This document shows positions 1 through 9,812 of a DNA stretch of 64,000 nucleotides, piece by piece. Both the position numbers and the translations under genes were made by a program. Position 1 is the first letter of the stretch. Every line of letters starts with the position of its first letter. A model generated the notes under the pieces. The model had not been told where the DNA came from. It saw only the letters and a program-made list of their open reading frames with translations, and searched no databases. Source of the stretch: Oreohelix idahoensis (taxonomy: Eukaryota; Mollusca; Gastropoda; Stylommatophora; Oreohelicidae); NCBI GenBank assembly GCA_024509875.1, contig JAMPIV010004905.1:351501-415500 (forward strand), read 5' to 3'.

Positions 1-798
1 GACGTACATCCACGGAGACGAGGCACATTGATTTTTTTACCTGCACGCGAGATGAGTATAACGTGTTTCCGTTGTACACTTTATTACGCTTAGTTGTGCC
101 TTCCGTGATATGTCCACATTCATATTTTTCGTGTTAAGTGTTATATGTTGTGTATTCTTCGTGGGAGGTAGGGAGGTTGATCTGACGAACGAGATCCATC
201 TCGAAGCCAATTCGGGCTCTTCGTCAGACGTTCTGTAGGACATTATTTTGCAGACTTCCCGCAGTGGAATGTTCCTACGCGTGAGCGTAGAAGGATTCTA
301 GGTCCACTGTGTCTGGTAGTCTGTGACACCTGACTGTTTTAGCTGTTTCGTCAAGTTTTAATTGTTGTTTTTGGTAGTTATTTTTACTTGTACCTTATTT
401 TCATGATGTATTTTGTATGTGATTATTGTCCATCTTACCTGACTGTCGTTCAGTTTTTTACAAAGCATATGTTTTTACACTGTGTTGTCAATTGTCTTGT
501 GCATTATTTGATCGTAGATGTCATCGTAATTTTTTACGACATTCTATTTTAGTTCCACATTTTATTTTATTTGATTTCTACGACTGTAGTCATTTGTCTT
601 GATTATCGTGTCGTGTCAGTATTGTGCTATTGTCTGTCACGTTATTGCTTTCACACCATTTCATGTTATAAATTACATTATTAATTATTAATATTATTGC
701 CTATTATATAAATCGATTTTAGCGTTCTAGAACAGGAACGAAAACCACTAGTTGTAGTAACAATTTTAAGTAGTATTATTACATAATAAAATTGAATA
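1..798 (+). other. 5' leader of element A, non-coding
   Basis: T-rich stretch before the gag start. I see no primer binding site and no copy of the 3' LTR here. It is probably internal leader, and may include the end of the 5' LTR if the two LTRs have diverged strongly. No coding signal stands out. Confidence 0.4.
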
Positions 799-2049
799 AT
801 GGCTACCTTAGACTATTTCATTAAGCAAGCAAAAGCTCTTCAGATGGCTCCTGAGGAAGCAAAAGCATTTGCACTTGCAGAATATAAGAAAGCTCAAGAA
901 ATAGAAGCTGATCAGAGAAGGTTAGAAACTTTACGTTTGGAAAATTTGAAATTTGAGGCAGATCAAAAAAGGATTGAGGCGGAGGAGAATGAGAAAAAAA
1001 TGAGATTAACTGCTGAGGAGGATGAAAAGAAGAGGAAATTTATAGCTGAGGAAAAGGAGAAAAAAATGAGATTAACCGCTGAATTAGAAGAGAAACGATT
1101 GCAGCGAGAGGCAGAACAGAAACAAAAAGAAATGGAAGAAAAAAGATTAATAGCTGAAAAAGAAATGGAAGTTAAACAAAAAGAAATGCAAGAAAGAAGA
1201 TTAATAGCTGAACAAAACACAAAACGACTTCAGCTTGAGATGAAAGAGAATGAAAGAAAACGACAGCATGAACTGAAATTAGCAGAGTCAGAATATGAGA
1301 GACTTAGGTTAATTCAGGAATCTAATTCTCAGAGAACTTTTGAAAGCCAAACTTCATCCAGACATGATAATTTTAAGGAAATTCACCTTAAATTACCAAA
1401 ATTTAATCCCCCGTCTGATGACGTGATATTCTTCCTAGATAGGTTTGAGGCCACTTGTGTGTCTTATAACGTGGATAAAGCTCTATACTGTACATATTTA
1501 TCCAGATTACTCACAGGGGACGCATTAGCAGTTTATCATACCACCAGCATTGGTGAGAAAAATGACTATAATGCTCTTAGAGCGGCACTTCTGCAAAAAT
1601 TCCAAATGACAGAAGACCAATATCGATCAAGATTTCATACATTACTACCTCAATCTAGCAGAAATTTTGGTGATTTTCTGTCACAAATACGACTAACATT
1701 AGAAAGATGGATCGAATTATCCAAAATTGAAAAGTCGTATGAAGGTCTCTTTGATTTACTGATGCGCGATAAGGTACTTTCGTCTGTAAATCCTACATTT
1801 CTCGCATTTTTACACGAACGGAAACCTTTATCTATGAAAGACTTAGAACAGCATGCTAAAAATTTTTGCACTGCTCACCCAAACATGGATCTAAGTAATG
1901 CACAGATTAAGAATGAATTGCCTGTTGCTTTTGCAGCACAACAAAACAATTTTTCACGCAATCGTTCTTTTAGTGCTGACAGATATGTCAATAAGGGAAA
2001 TAATGACAATTTTAACAATGGTAATTTTTACAAAGGGAAGCAATTTTAA
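799..2049 (+). CDS. gag: Gag of element A (coiled-coil type)
   Basis: A 416-codon ORF opening with ATG in an A-rich context (aataatggct). Residues about 30-175 are a charged Glu/Lys/Arg heptad-like coiled coil, followed by a helical capsid-like region (about 190-370) and an Asn/Phe-rich tail. The layout matches the Gags of arrays 1 and 2 and element B, all of which start with a short MA(D/E/T) segment and a long coiled coil. The Gag would form the retroelement particle. The ORF ends at a single TAA (2047-2049), and the same frame stays open afterwards into pol, so Gag and Pol are separated by one stop and not by a frameshift. No CCHC knuckle is seen; the basic Asn/Gln/Arg-rich stretch after the stop may bind RNA instead. 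Confidence 0.85.
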   Translation: MATLDYFIKQAKALQMAPEEAKAFALAEYKKAQEIEADQRRLETLRLENLKFEADQKRIEAEENEKKMRLTAEEDEKKRKFIAEEKEKKMRLTAELEEKRLQREAEQKQKEMEEKRLIAEKEMEVKQKEMQERRLIAEQNTKRLQLEMKENERKRQHELKLAESEYERLRLIQESNSQRTFESQTSSRHDNFKEIHLKLPKFNPPSDDVIFFLDRFEATCVSYNVDKALYCTYLSRLLTGDALAVYHTTSIGEKNDYNALRAALLQKFQMTEDQYRSRFHTLLPQSSRNFGDFLSQIRLTLERWIELSKIEKSYEGLFDLLMRDKVLSSVNPTFLAFLHERKPLSMKDLEQHAKNFCTAHPNMDLSNAQIKNELPVAFAAQQNNFSRNRSFSADRYVNKGNNDNFNNGNFYKGKQF

Positions 2050-5000
2050 CAATCTGCTCCATTTAATGTTTCTTGGAACCAGGCTCACAGATCGCGAGAT
2101 TTTGGTAACAATAATTTCAAAAATAATCAAGGACATTACAATAAACAAAACTGGAGATCAAGATCTCAGGGTCCGCAAAACAAACAATTTTTTGGAAATA
2201 AACCATTTTACCAACATCATAACGATCATTATACAAATTATCGGACTCATCCAAATTTTAACTCTAGCAGAAACTACAATTATGGCAATTTTAATGACAA
2301 AAATCAAAATCGATCGCGTCGACGAGATAGATCGTTGAGTAATACGGATAGACATTCTAATGTCGCTTTTAGTGATACACAGGCTAACATTGAACAGGGT
2401 AAAGGAGCTGAAACTCATAATGCTATGTGTTGTTCTCTTGATTGTACCCAAGTCAAAGATTGTTCAGAATGCTCTACTCTTTTCCAGCCCAGGGCGATCA
2501 CGACGCTGCGTTGCGGACATACCTTGCCTAGTCTACCTGCAGTCTGTACGGCCACTGCTGCGTCAGTACACCAGGGACAGGGCTCTATTAAGTTTAACAA
2601 GGGATTTGTCAACAATATTTCATGCTCTCTCCTATTTGACTCAGATTGCAGCACAGTCGGCGTCCGGACTTCGCTGATCAACCCAAGTTGTGCCACGGGC
2701 CGGGTTGTCAAATGTGTGACGTTTGGTGGCACAATTGAAACATTTGCCACTGCTATTATTGATCTTAATACACCATTTTTTTCAGGAAAGATTCAAGCTT
2801 GTCTCCTTCCGAATCCAATTTGTGATTTAATACTTGGTCGCATACATGGTATTAAAGAGTGTAGACCACAGCAAATTGCTGAATGGGAAGAGCGACATAT
2901 TCAAACTGCAAATGCAGTAGTGACTAGAGCGCAAGCTACTAATATGTCGCATGATACACCTATGGAACCTACAGTTCATACCACTTGTGATGATGATGCT
3001 CCTATTTCACGGGAGTTGTTTGCAACATTGCAAAAGAATGATGATTCATTAAAAAAATTTTTTCAGTATGTGAACAAAAATAATACCAGCAACAAACTTG
3101 CAAAATCTAGACATGATTTTATACTTAAGAATGGGATTTTGGTTAGAGTAATACGAGAAAAGGATTCATCCTTATGTTCTCAGATTATAGTCCCATCCTG
3201 TATGAGATCTCGTATATTACGACATGCGCATGACTCGCAATGTGCGGGCCATATGGGTTTTTCGCGTACCAAATCCAGAGTGCTTTCGGCATTCTACTGG
3301 CCAGGCGTACATAAGGACATCACTCTCTATTGTCGGTCCTGTTTGATATGTCAAGAAGTTAAGGTACGGGGTCCATTTCATGTGGCTCCTATTCAAGCTG
3401 CGGACATCCCGATTAGACCATTTGATAAAATGGCTATAGACATTATTGGTCCTATGCTACCATCTGCTAGAGGGCATACGCATATCCTTACGTGCATTGA
3501 TATGTGCACTCGCTGGCCTGAAGCCATCCCTCTCAAGAACACTTCATCTGCCAGTGTAGCAGAGGCATTGATGTTAATCTTCTCACGCATTGGTTTTCCA
3601 CGTAAAATCTTGTCGGATCATGGGGTTCAGTTCATTTCTGAATCCATGTCTCAAGTTATGAAGACATTAGGTATAGACCGATCTCTAAGTTCTATTTATC
3701 ATCCGATGTCAAATGGGTTAATTGAGCGTCTAAATAGGACACTCAAGCAGTTGTTGGGTAAGATGACTCAAGACCATCCCCAAGACTGGGATCGGGTCCT
3801 ACCCGCTTGTCTCTTTGCGTATTGCGAAGTACAAAATCAAGCAACGGGATTTTCTCCATTTCAACTTGTTTTCGGCATGCAACCACACGGTCCGATGTCG
3901 TTAATCCACGACTTATTGGTTGACGAGAATATTGAAGAGGAAACTCAATCCTCTTATGAGTATGTGATCTCTCTGAGAAAGAGAATCATAGATGCTTGTA
4001 GACTAGCTACTGCATCATCCGAACAAGCCAAAGAAAAAGCTCGTCTATTTGCAAACAAGTATAGACGTCTTCGCCAGCTCATACCTGGTGATGAAGCTTT
4101 TGTATTACTCCCTGCGCATAATAATCGTCTTTTAATTACCTGGAGAGGTCCTTTCAGGATCATCTCAAGAATATCCGATGTCGACTACATCGTTGATGTT
4201 AATGGTAAACATAAAACCTTCCACATTAATATGTTGAAGGAATATTACTCACGTCCTGATTATCTACAATCAGTGTTCCAAGCAACTGACGATCCTACAC
4301 CACCTATTCAACACTATTCTAGTTTGTCAGTCATCCAAGAAGAGGAATCTTCTTTCGATGATGTACAACTACCAATACCAGTTGTACCACTCCATTCCAC
4401 TGAGAAATGGAATGATGTTACTATCTCATCTACTCTTACTGATGATCAACGTCAGCAAGTCTCTAATATTCTACACACGTATGAGGATGTCCTCACTGAC
4501 ATCCCAGGTCATACGTCAGTCATCCAACATGACATTATTCTGACTGACGATACACCTATTCGAGTTCGTCCATATCCTATTCCTTTACACTTTCGTGATA
4601 AGGTTGATAAGGAATTGGATGAGATGCTTCAATTAAATATAATTGAACCATCTTCATCACCATATTCTTCTTCTATGGTAATCATTAGGAAGAAGGACAA
4701 CAATATACGTCTTTGCGTAGATTACAGGAAATTAAACAAAGTTACAAAATTCGATGCGGAACCATTACCTCTTTTAGACGACTTATTAGAGAAATTATCT
4801 CATGCCACATTCTTTTCGAAATTTGACCTTTCAAAGGGTTATTGGCAAGTGCCATTAACCCCTAAAGCAAAGCCATTCACCGCTTTCTCGACGCCACGGG
4901 GTCTTTTTCAATGGAATTTTATGCCATTCGGTCTAATGAATGCGCCAGCTACCTTTGTACGCATGATGCGCCGCATATTGTCTCATCGTCCCGATGTCAT

Positions 5001-5870
5001 TACTTATATAGATGACATCTGTCTTTTCAGTGACTCTTGGGATGAACATATTCAGGGTTTAAAATCTTTACTTTCTACCTTACGGGATTATAACTTAACA
5101 GCAAAACCTTCAAAGGCTTTTGTCGGTTTTCATGACATCTCATTTCTTGGTCACCGTATAGGTCGCGGTTTAATGTATACAGAAGACAGTAACGTCTCTA
5201 AAATTTTAAACATCTCAGCACCTAAGACAAAAAAAACAAGTGAGGTCGCTCTTAGGACTAATACAGTTCTATTCTAAATTCATCCCTCATTTGTCTACTA
5301 TAACTGCACCTCTTTCTTCGTTACTGAAGAAAGGCACATCTAATGTAATAAAGTGGTCGCAGGATCATCAAACGGCTTTAGATTATATAAAACAATTTTT
5401 TTCAAATAAGCCTTTTTTTAAGGTTGCCTAACAAAGATCTCACCTTTGTTCTTCGCAGTGATGCTTCTTCCTACGCTATCGCGGCAGTTTTGATGCAGGA
5501 ATACGGAGGCACCTTATTTCCGGTTATGTACGTATCCAGAAAGCTTACGACGAGCGAGATGAAGTATTCTGTTCTAGATAAAGAGCTCCTCGCTCTTGTC
5601 TGGTCAATCACAAAACTGGATCGTTATCTGCTCGGATCACACTTTGTGGTGGAATCCGACCAGAAAGCTCTTACAGCACTGAACACAGGGAACGTGAAGT
5701 CATCAAAGTCAGCGCGTTACGCTATTGCGCTTCAACCGTTCCATTTTGAGATACGAGCTATTCCTGGAGTACAGAATGTGTTTGCAGACTGTCTTTCAAG
5801 ATGCCCTAGTGAACATGTCGAAATTAAACCACTTCCAGATGGTGAAACGTCCTCACAGAAACATGAATAA
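2050..5870 (+). pseudogene. pol: Pol of element A: PR-INT-RT-RH, two frameshifts
   Basis: The frame is the same as gag and open from 2050 to 5277. First comes an Asn/Arg-rich basic stretch (2050-2330). A protease-like segment near 2630-2660 carries DSD where DSG or DTG is expected. An integrase zinc finger (H-H-C-C, about 3230-3355) is followed by the catalytic core with D at 3439, D at 3616 and E at 3724, spacing D-58-D-35-E, and then a GPF module near 4145. RT follows, with YIDD at 5005-5016 and LCVDYRKLN. Near 5229 a run of eight A shifts the frame, and near 5412 a run of T shifts it again; RNase H (RSDAS, DKELLALV, ESDQKAL) continues to 5870. Both breaks lie in homopolymers, so assembly error is possible. 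All INT, RT and RH catalytic residues are present. Confidence 0.85.
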
Positions 5871-6844
5871 CTTTGTACATGGTCACTGATTATACATCTG
5901 TGGAGACTATGTGTAGTTCTGCAGTATTCGTATATATATAACTTTCAGAATATACTTACGTATGGATTATAACATTATTTCTTGTGAAGTAACGTTTTGT
6001 TAGAACGGGAACAGTGATATTAAAGTAACATTTTTTTTAGTATGGAAACATTGGTAAGAGTGACAAATAGACATTCACTATTGTTATGGAACATATTACA
6101 CTACATATCGTGTTCGTAAACGTATTTCGGGCATGGTACATTGAGAACATATTCTTGTCGATCTAACTAGTTCTAAAAGAATATTAACAATGAGTGAAAT
6201 TGAAATCACTTAGAATAAATTAGTAATTAGTTATTTGTTCATAAATTAAGTACTATTAATTAGTATAATTCAATTTAATCAATTTGATTGATTATAAATC
6301 ACACATCTACTAACTTTATTAGTGTTTCGCAATACGTGTATTCACGTATCCCACTACATGATATCTCACTTTTAGATAACTAGTCAAACTTACTAGTGTT
6401 AGGAAATAGTAAGTGCGTTGCTTCTTAAAGTGTTTAATTATGCTTTGTTTCATTTTGCATGTTGTATTTTAAAATTTTCTGTTTTATTGATTCTTTTATC
6501 ATTGATCATCATCAGTGTTGCTGTTCATTTTCATTTTTGAAATCATATGTTTCAAATTTCTTTTAAAAAAAAAATTTGGTTGTATTTTATTATCATCTTT
6601 TTTTTAATGGTTTATTTCATTTTCATTTTCAACTTCTTTTTACTTCGAATATTACCACATCGTTCCAAAGTAGGTCGATAGTGGATGTGTGCTTTAATGC
6701 ATACTATCATTTAGTTATATTGTTTTCATTTAATATTCTTTTCTTAATATGATATAATTTTATGCATGTCATAAATCTTGTTGTAGTTTTGACTCACCTC
6801 TCTCGAGTAATTAGTTCGAAAAAAATTAATAGAATTAATTTTTT
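5871..6844 (+). other. 3' untranslated region of element A
   Basis: About 1 kb of AT-rich DNA between RNase H and the polypurine tract, with no ORF of note. No envelope-like ORF is visible. Confidence 0.5.
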
Positions 6845-6867
6845 TTAAGGGGAGGTGATAAGGGAGC
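6845..6867 (+). other. Polypurine tract of element A
   Basis: Purine-rich aaggggaggtgataagggag directly before TGTTACG. This is the usual plus-strand primer position just upstream of a 3' LTR. The exact LTR start could instead be the tgataaggg at 6856. Confidence 0.55.
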
Positions 6868-7963
6868 TGTTACGTACATTTATTACCTACGGGGGTAGTC
6901 TTCGGTCCTGCCAAATGTACGCACCAGTTTTATATAGTTATATTATTTGGGCGTTCGATTGATTCACGCACTGACGTGCAAAAGGCAGTGTGAGTTGCTT
7001 TGGACGCACGTGTAACCTAGTTGAGTAGTTTCTGAGGTCATGTAAGGGGCAGCTCGGACCATATTTATGTCCGCTGTGTTATCCCTTGATTTTTGGCAAA
7101 TGTGAAATAGCCATCAGTTGTATTCGTATCTATTGATCTTCATGGCGAAGTCAATAGTGGAAGTATAAAGTAAGTGTCGCCCCATTTCTTATGGCATGTT
7201 TATTTATGTACATTAAAGTATCAGGCCGCTCCTATTAATGGTCTAGCGGGAATTCATCGTGGATGACATTCCTAGAATTGGACACACGGAGTCGATAGCC
7301 TTTGAATCTTTTCGTAGAGGGAGAATACCTACAAGAAATCAAGTTAATGAATTTATATGCTTCACATGTTTAATATGCTGTTACTACAATGCCAGAAGCG
7401 TGGCATAGAATGGGAGAGGTTAGTCAACTGGAATCTCTAACCTGTTCGTATTATCATGTATGACTTTGTTTGAAAACTATATACTATATATAACGGGATG
7501 TATGGAGAAAGTCTGGGATTGTGAAGTATGATATGGAAGAATTTTATCTTGGAGTATGAATACGTTACCATGATGGACGTCCTTGAAGGAAGGTCAATGG
7601 ACTTGAATGAGCGGAATAGTATATGGTAACAGTTTTGTGATCCTTAGTCACTTGAGTCAGAGGACTTTATTAGTAGAGAATCTTCAGGAACTTTAAAAGT
7701 AATTACCAACATGTTGACGAATGATTTCTGCGCCTGTGACGATGTTAGTCTTGTCCACTCCGTATGTGCTGTGTTGAATAAAATCTATGTACAGTCACCA
7801 CCGACTTCTGTACTGCCAGTACTTGCCCAGTTCACCCAGTTCAATACTACTTGTTGAAGTTCGTTTGAAGAATATTGTTGACATTCGTTCATTTTAACCA
7901 TTCGCGTTTTAAGCTACCTCTTCACCGGTATAAACTGAACTCAACGATAAAACGGAGTCAACA
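6868..7963 (+). repeat. 3' LTR of element A
   Basis: Starts TGTTACGTAC after the purine tract and ends GAGTCAACA, giving TG...CA ends and about 1.1 kb. It holds a TATA-like TATATATAA (7485-7493) and AATAAA (7777-7782). Its end abuts agtac (7964-7968), which in the intact LTR of array 1 is 14456-14460, so agtac is the predicted 5-bp target duplication; the left copy is outside the window. Confidence 0.6.
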
Positions 7964-9013
7964 AGTACCTTCCTGAAAGTAGACACCGATCTGACATTCC
8001 TTAATTCTAGAAACCAAAGCTAAATGACATTGTGCTCTGCTAACTTTCGTGCCTGGACAAATTTTATGTGACTTAACAGACATCCGAAAAATAAGAACAC
8101 CCAAGGAATCGTTCCCTGAGACAGAGAGTTCAGTACGTCTTTTGAAACTGGGGATCTCTTGGTCGATACTGCATTTACGGGTCTGTGTGAAGGTCCTAGA
8201 ATTTATTATGTTCCCAGAGGCAGCGAGCTAAGCTGTAAGTATAACTGTGAGAACATGGCCATGGCTGAATGAATAAGAGTGTACGCAGGTCTGAGTGTTA
8301 TTTTACCGGTGTATTTTTGGCCCCATTTGCTGTCTTAATTTTTTTTTAATCTGCAGAATTTGTTGCAAATGCTAGAGTTTTTTTTTTTTCTTAGGCTAAA
8401 TCAGATTATCCTACTCTGTTCATACATTTACGAGAAAGAAAAAAAACCCATCTTAGACTCAAACCCTATGCATCTATAACTCTTTGGGCCATCATCTGTC
8501 ATCCTAACGGGGCTGTGGGCTAAACCTAGAGTTAAGATCATAACGGGGCGATCATCCTTGTAGCATTTTCTTGAATTTTATGACTATTTGTATATGCTTT
8601 GATGTAATTTCTATGTGTTGTGAAGAAATTTTAGATGATAATTAAAGTTTCTCTTGAAATTAATCAGCGCGTTCGTCAGCTAGTTCTAGAATATTTGTAA
8701 AATCATTTGTTATAGTTTCCCACGTCTGTGTGTCTACCTGTCGTCACTTGAATATGCGTGCACGTGAGTGGATATATATATATTTAATGTATATATGTTA
8801 GACTGTCTGACTACTTTAGATCTGCCGTAGAAGATAGGTGAGAGTGAGAGAGAAGATTTCCCGCTCTCAGAGACAGCCTCTATCACTATTCCACCACCTC
8901 ACTCGTGGAACTCTATTTTTGTATTTCTATCTCAAACTGGGACTATCACTCATTCCGACCTATTCAGAAGGGACCAACCCAAGTCTTAATTCTCCTATCG
9001 AAAATCTACGACA
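7964..9013 (+). repeat. Array 1 first LTR, 5'-truncated in the window
   Basis: Matches 14456-15505 of the next LTR almost base for base. It lacks the first 1452 bp, which should lie left of element A if A is inserted here. Ends ctacgaca. Confidence 0.85.
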
Positions 9014-9812
9014 AATGGTTGCTCGTTACCGGGAATTGAACCCAAAATCCTGAGACGATACGACAAATGTGGTCTTGTCCGAAGGATTTTTGAACTTAGA
9101 ATAGGAAGACGAGTACGACAAATGTGGACTCGTCTATCTAGATTTTGAACTTAAGATTCTTTATTCTGTAATAGAGTAAGAGTTTGATGTCTTGTGAGTT
9201 GTTATATCTTTAAATAATTTATCCCCTAGACTAACGATCTGTGTACGGGCGTGCTGACCACACAAACTGATAAGTTTTTTTTTCCACAGCATTTTGAATA
9301 ATATACATTTGAGTTACAGGTGGATTTTGTCGGAATATACGTTAATTTGTTGATTTGTAATACTAAACGCTGGTAAAGTGGTGAGTGTATAACATTCACT
9401 GGGTTTTGAAGAAGTAGGTTTTTGAGCAAAAGCTAAGGAGTGCGTTTCGGACTATTTGTCCAGATTAATTGCCTCCCTTACCCTAACTGTCTTCAGGGGT
9501 GAACTTGATAGTGGACTTAAAAATTAAGGGGATTTTTTTTTCTCTTTAAATTTTGTGCAATAATTATTTTTGCTTCCACTGTAGCAACTTATTTTTCAGA
9601 AGTAATCTTAACTACCATTTAGTTGGCGTAGTCGTGTTTGCATTAGGTGCTTTATTGCCGATTAATAGCAGCGATAGTTAGATTTTATTTTGGAGGAGGT
9701 ATCCCAGGGTTAAGCATATCATCTTTTATTTGGTATTTTCTCGTAAGTGGTAGGAACCAGTGTATCCTTTTTCCTATTTTCTTTCTCCACTAGCCTTAGT
9801 CACTGACATAAT
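9014..9812 (+). other. Leader of array 1 unit 1 with repeated decamer hairpins
   Basis: The 10-mer acgacaaatg occurs at the LTR/PBS junction and twice more within about 110 bp. One copy is the loop of a perfect 7-bp stem (gacgagt...actcgtc, 9108-9134), and one is in a 5-bp stem (gacaa...ttgtc, 9062-9079). The rest is AT-rich and non-coding. It may be a packaging or dimerisation region, but that is inference. Confidence 0.5.
9016..9043 (+). other. Primer binding site, array 1 unit 1
   Basis: TGGTTGCTCGTTACCGGGAA and the following ttgaaccc lie 2 bp after the LTR end. This is the complement of a tRNA 3' end including the T-arm (ttcaa...cccgg). It resembles tRNA-Glu more than any other tRNA I know, with two extra bases in the acceptor part. 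The tRNA assignment is tentative. Confidence 0.55.

Larger units (their letters stand above)
1..7963 (+). mobile_element. Element A: Gmr1-like Ty3/gypsy LTR retrotransposon, 5' end outside window
   Basis: Gag, then a pol ordered protease, integrase, GPY/F module, reverse transcriptase, RNase H, then a purine-rich tract and a 3' LTR. Integrase before RT is the Gmr1-clade order, the reverse of ordinary gypsy elements. No sequence resembling the 3' LTR occurs at 1-798, so the 5' LTR should lie to the left. The 3' LTR ends exactly where the first LTR of array 1 becomes recognisable (7964), which suggests that A is inserted into that LTR. Confidence 0.85.

Noticed and set aside
963..1220. Ser/Phe-rich minus-strand ORFs opposite the gag coiled coils (also near 9800, 16291, 31164)
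   Set aside because: Antisense of Glu/Lys-rich codons; no independent evidence.
5871..6844. Envelope gene downstream of pol in element A
   Set aside because: No ORF of meaningful length, signal peptide or membrane segment is visible.
8049..8231. 60-codon ORF repeated at 14541 and 21029, apparently conserved
   Set aside because: It lies inside the array 1 LTR; conservation is explained by near-identical LTRs, and no coding signature is visible.
9040..9080. tRNA gene suggested by the ccgggaattgaaccc B-box-like string
   Set aside because: It is in the antisense sense of a tRNA 3' half directly after an LTR, with no 5' half; a primer binding site explains it.
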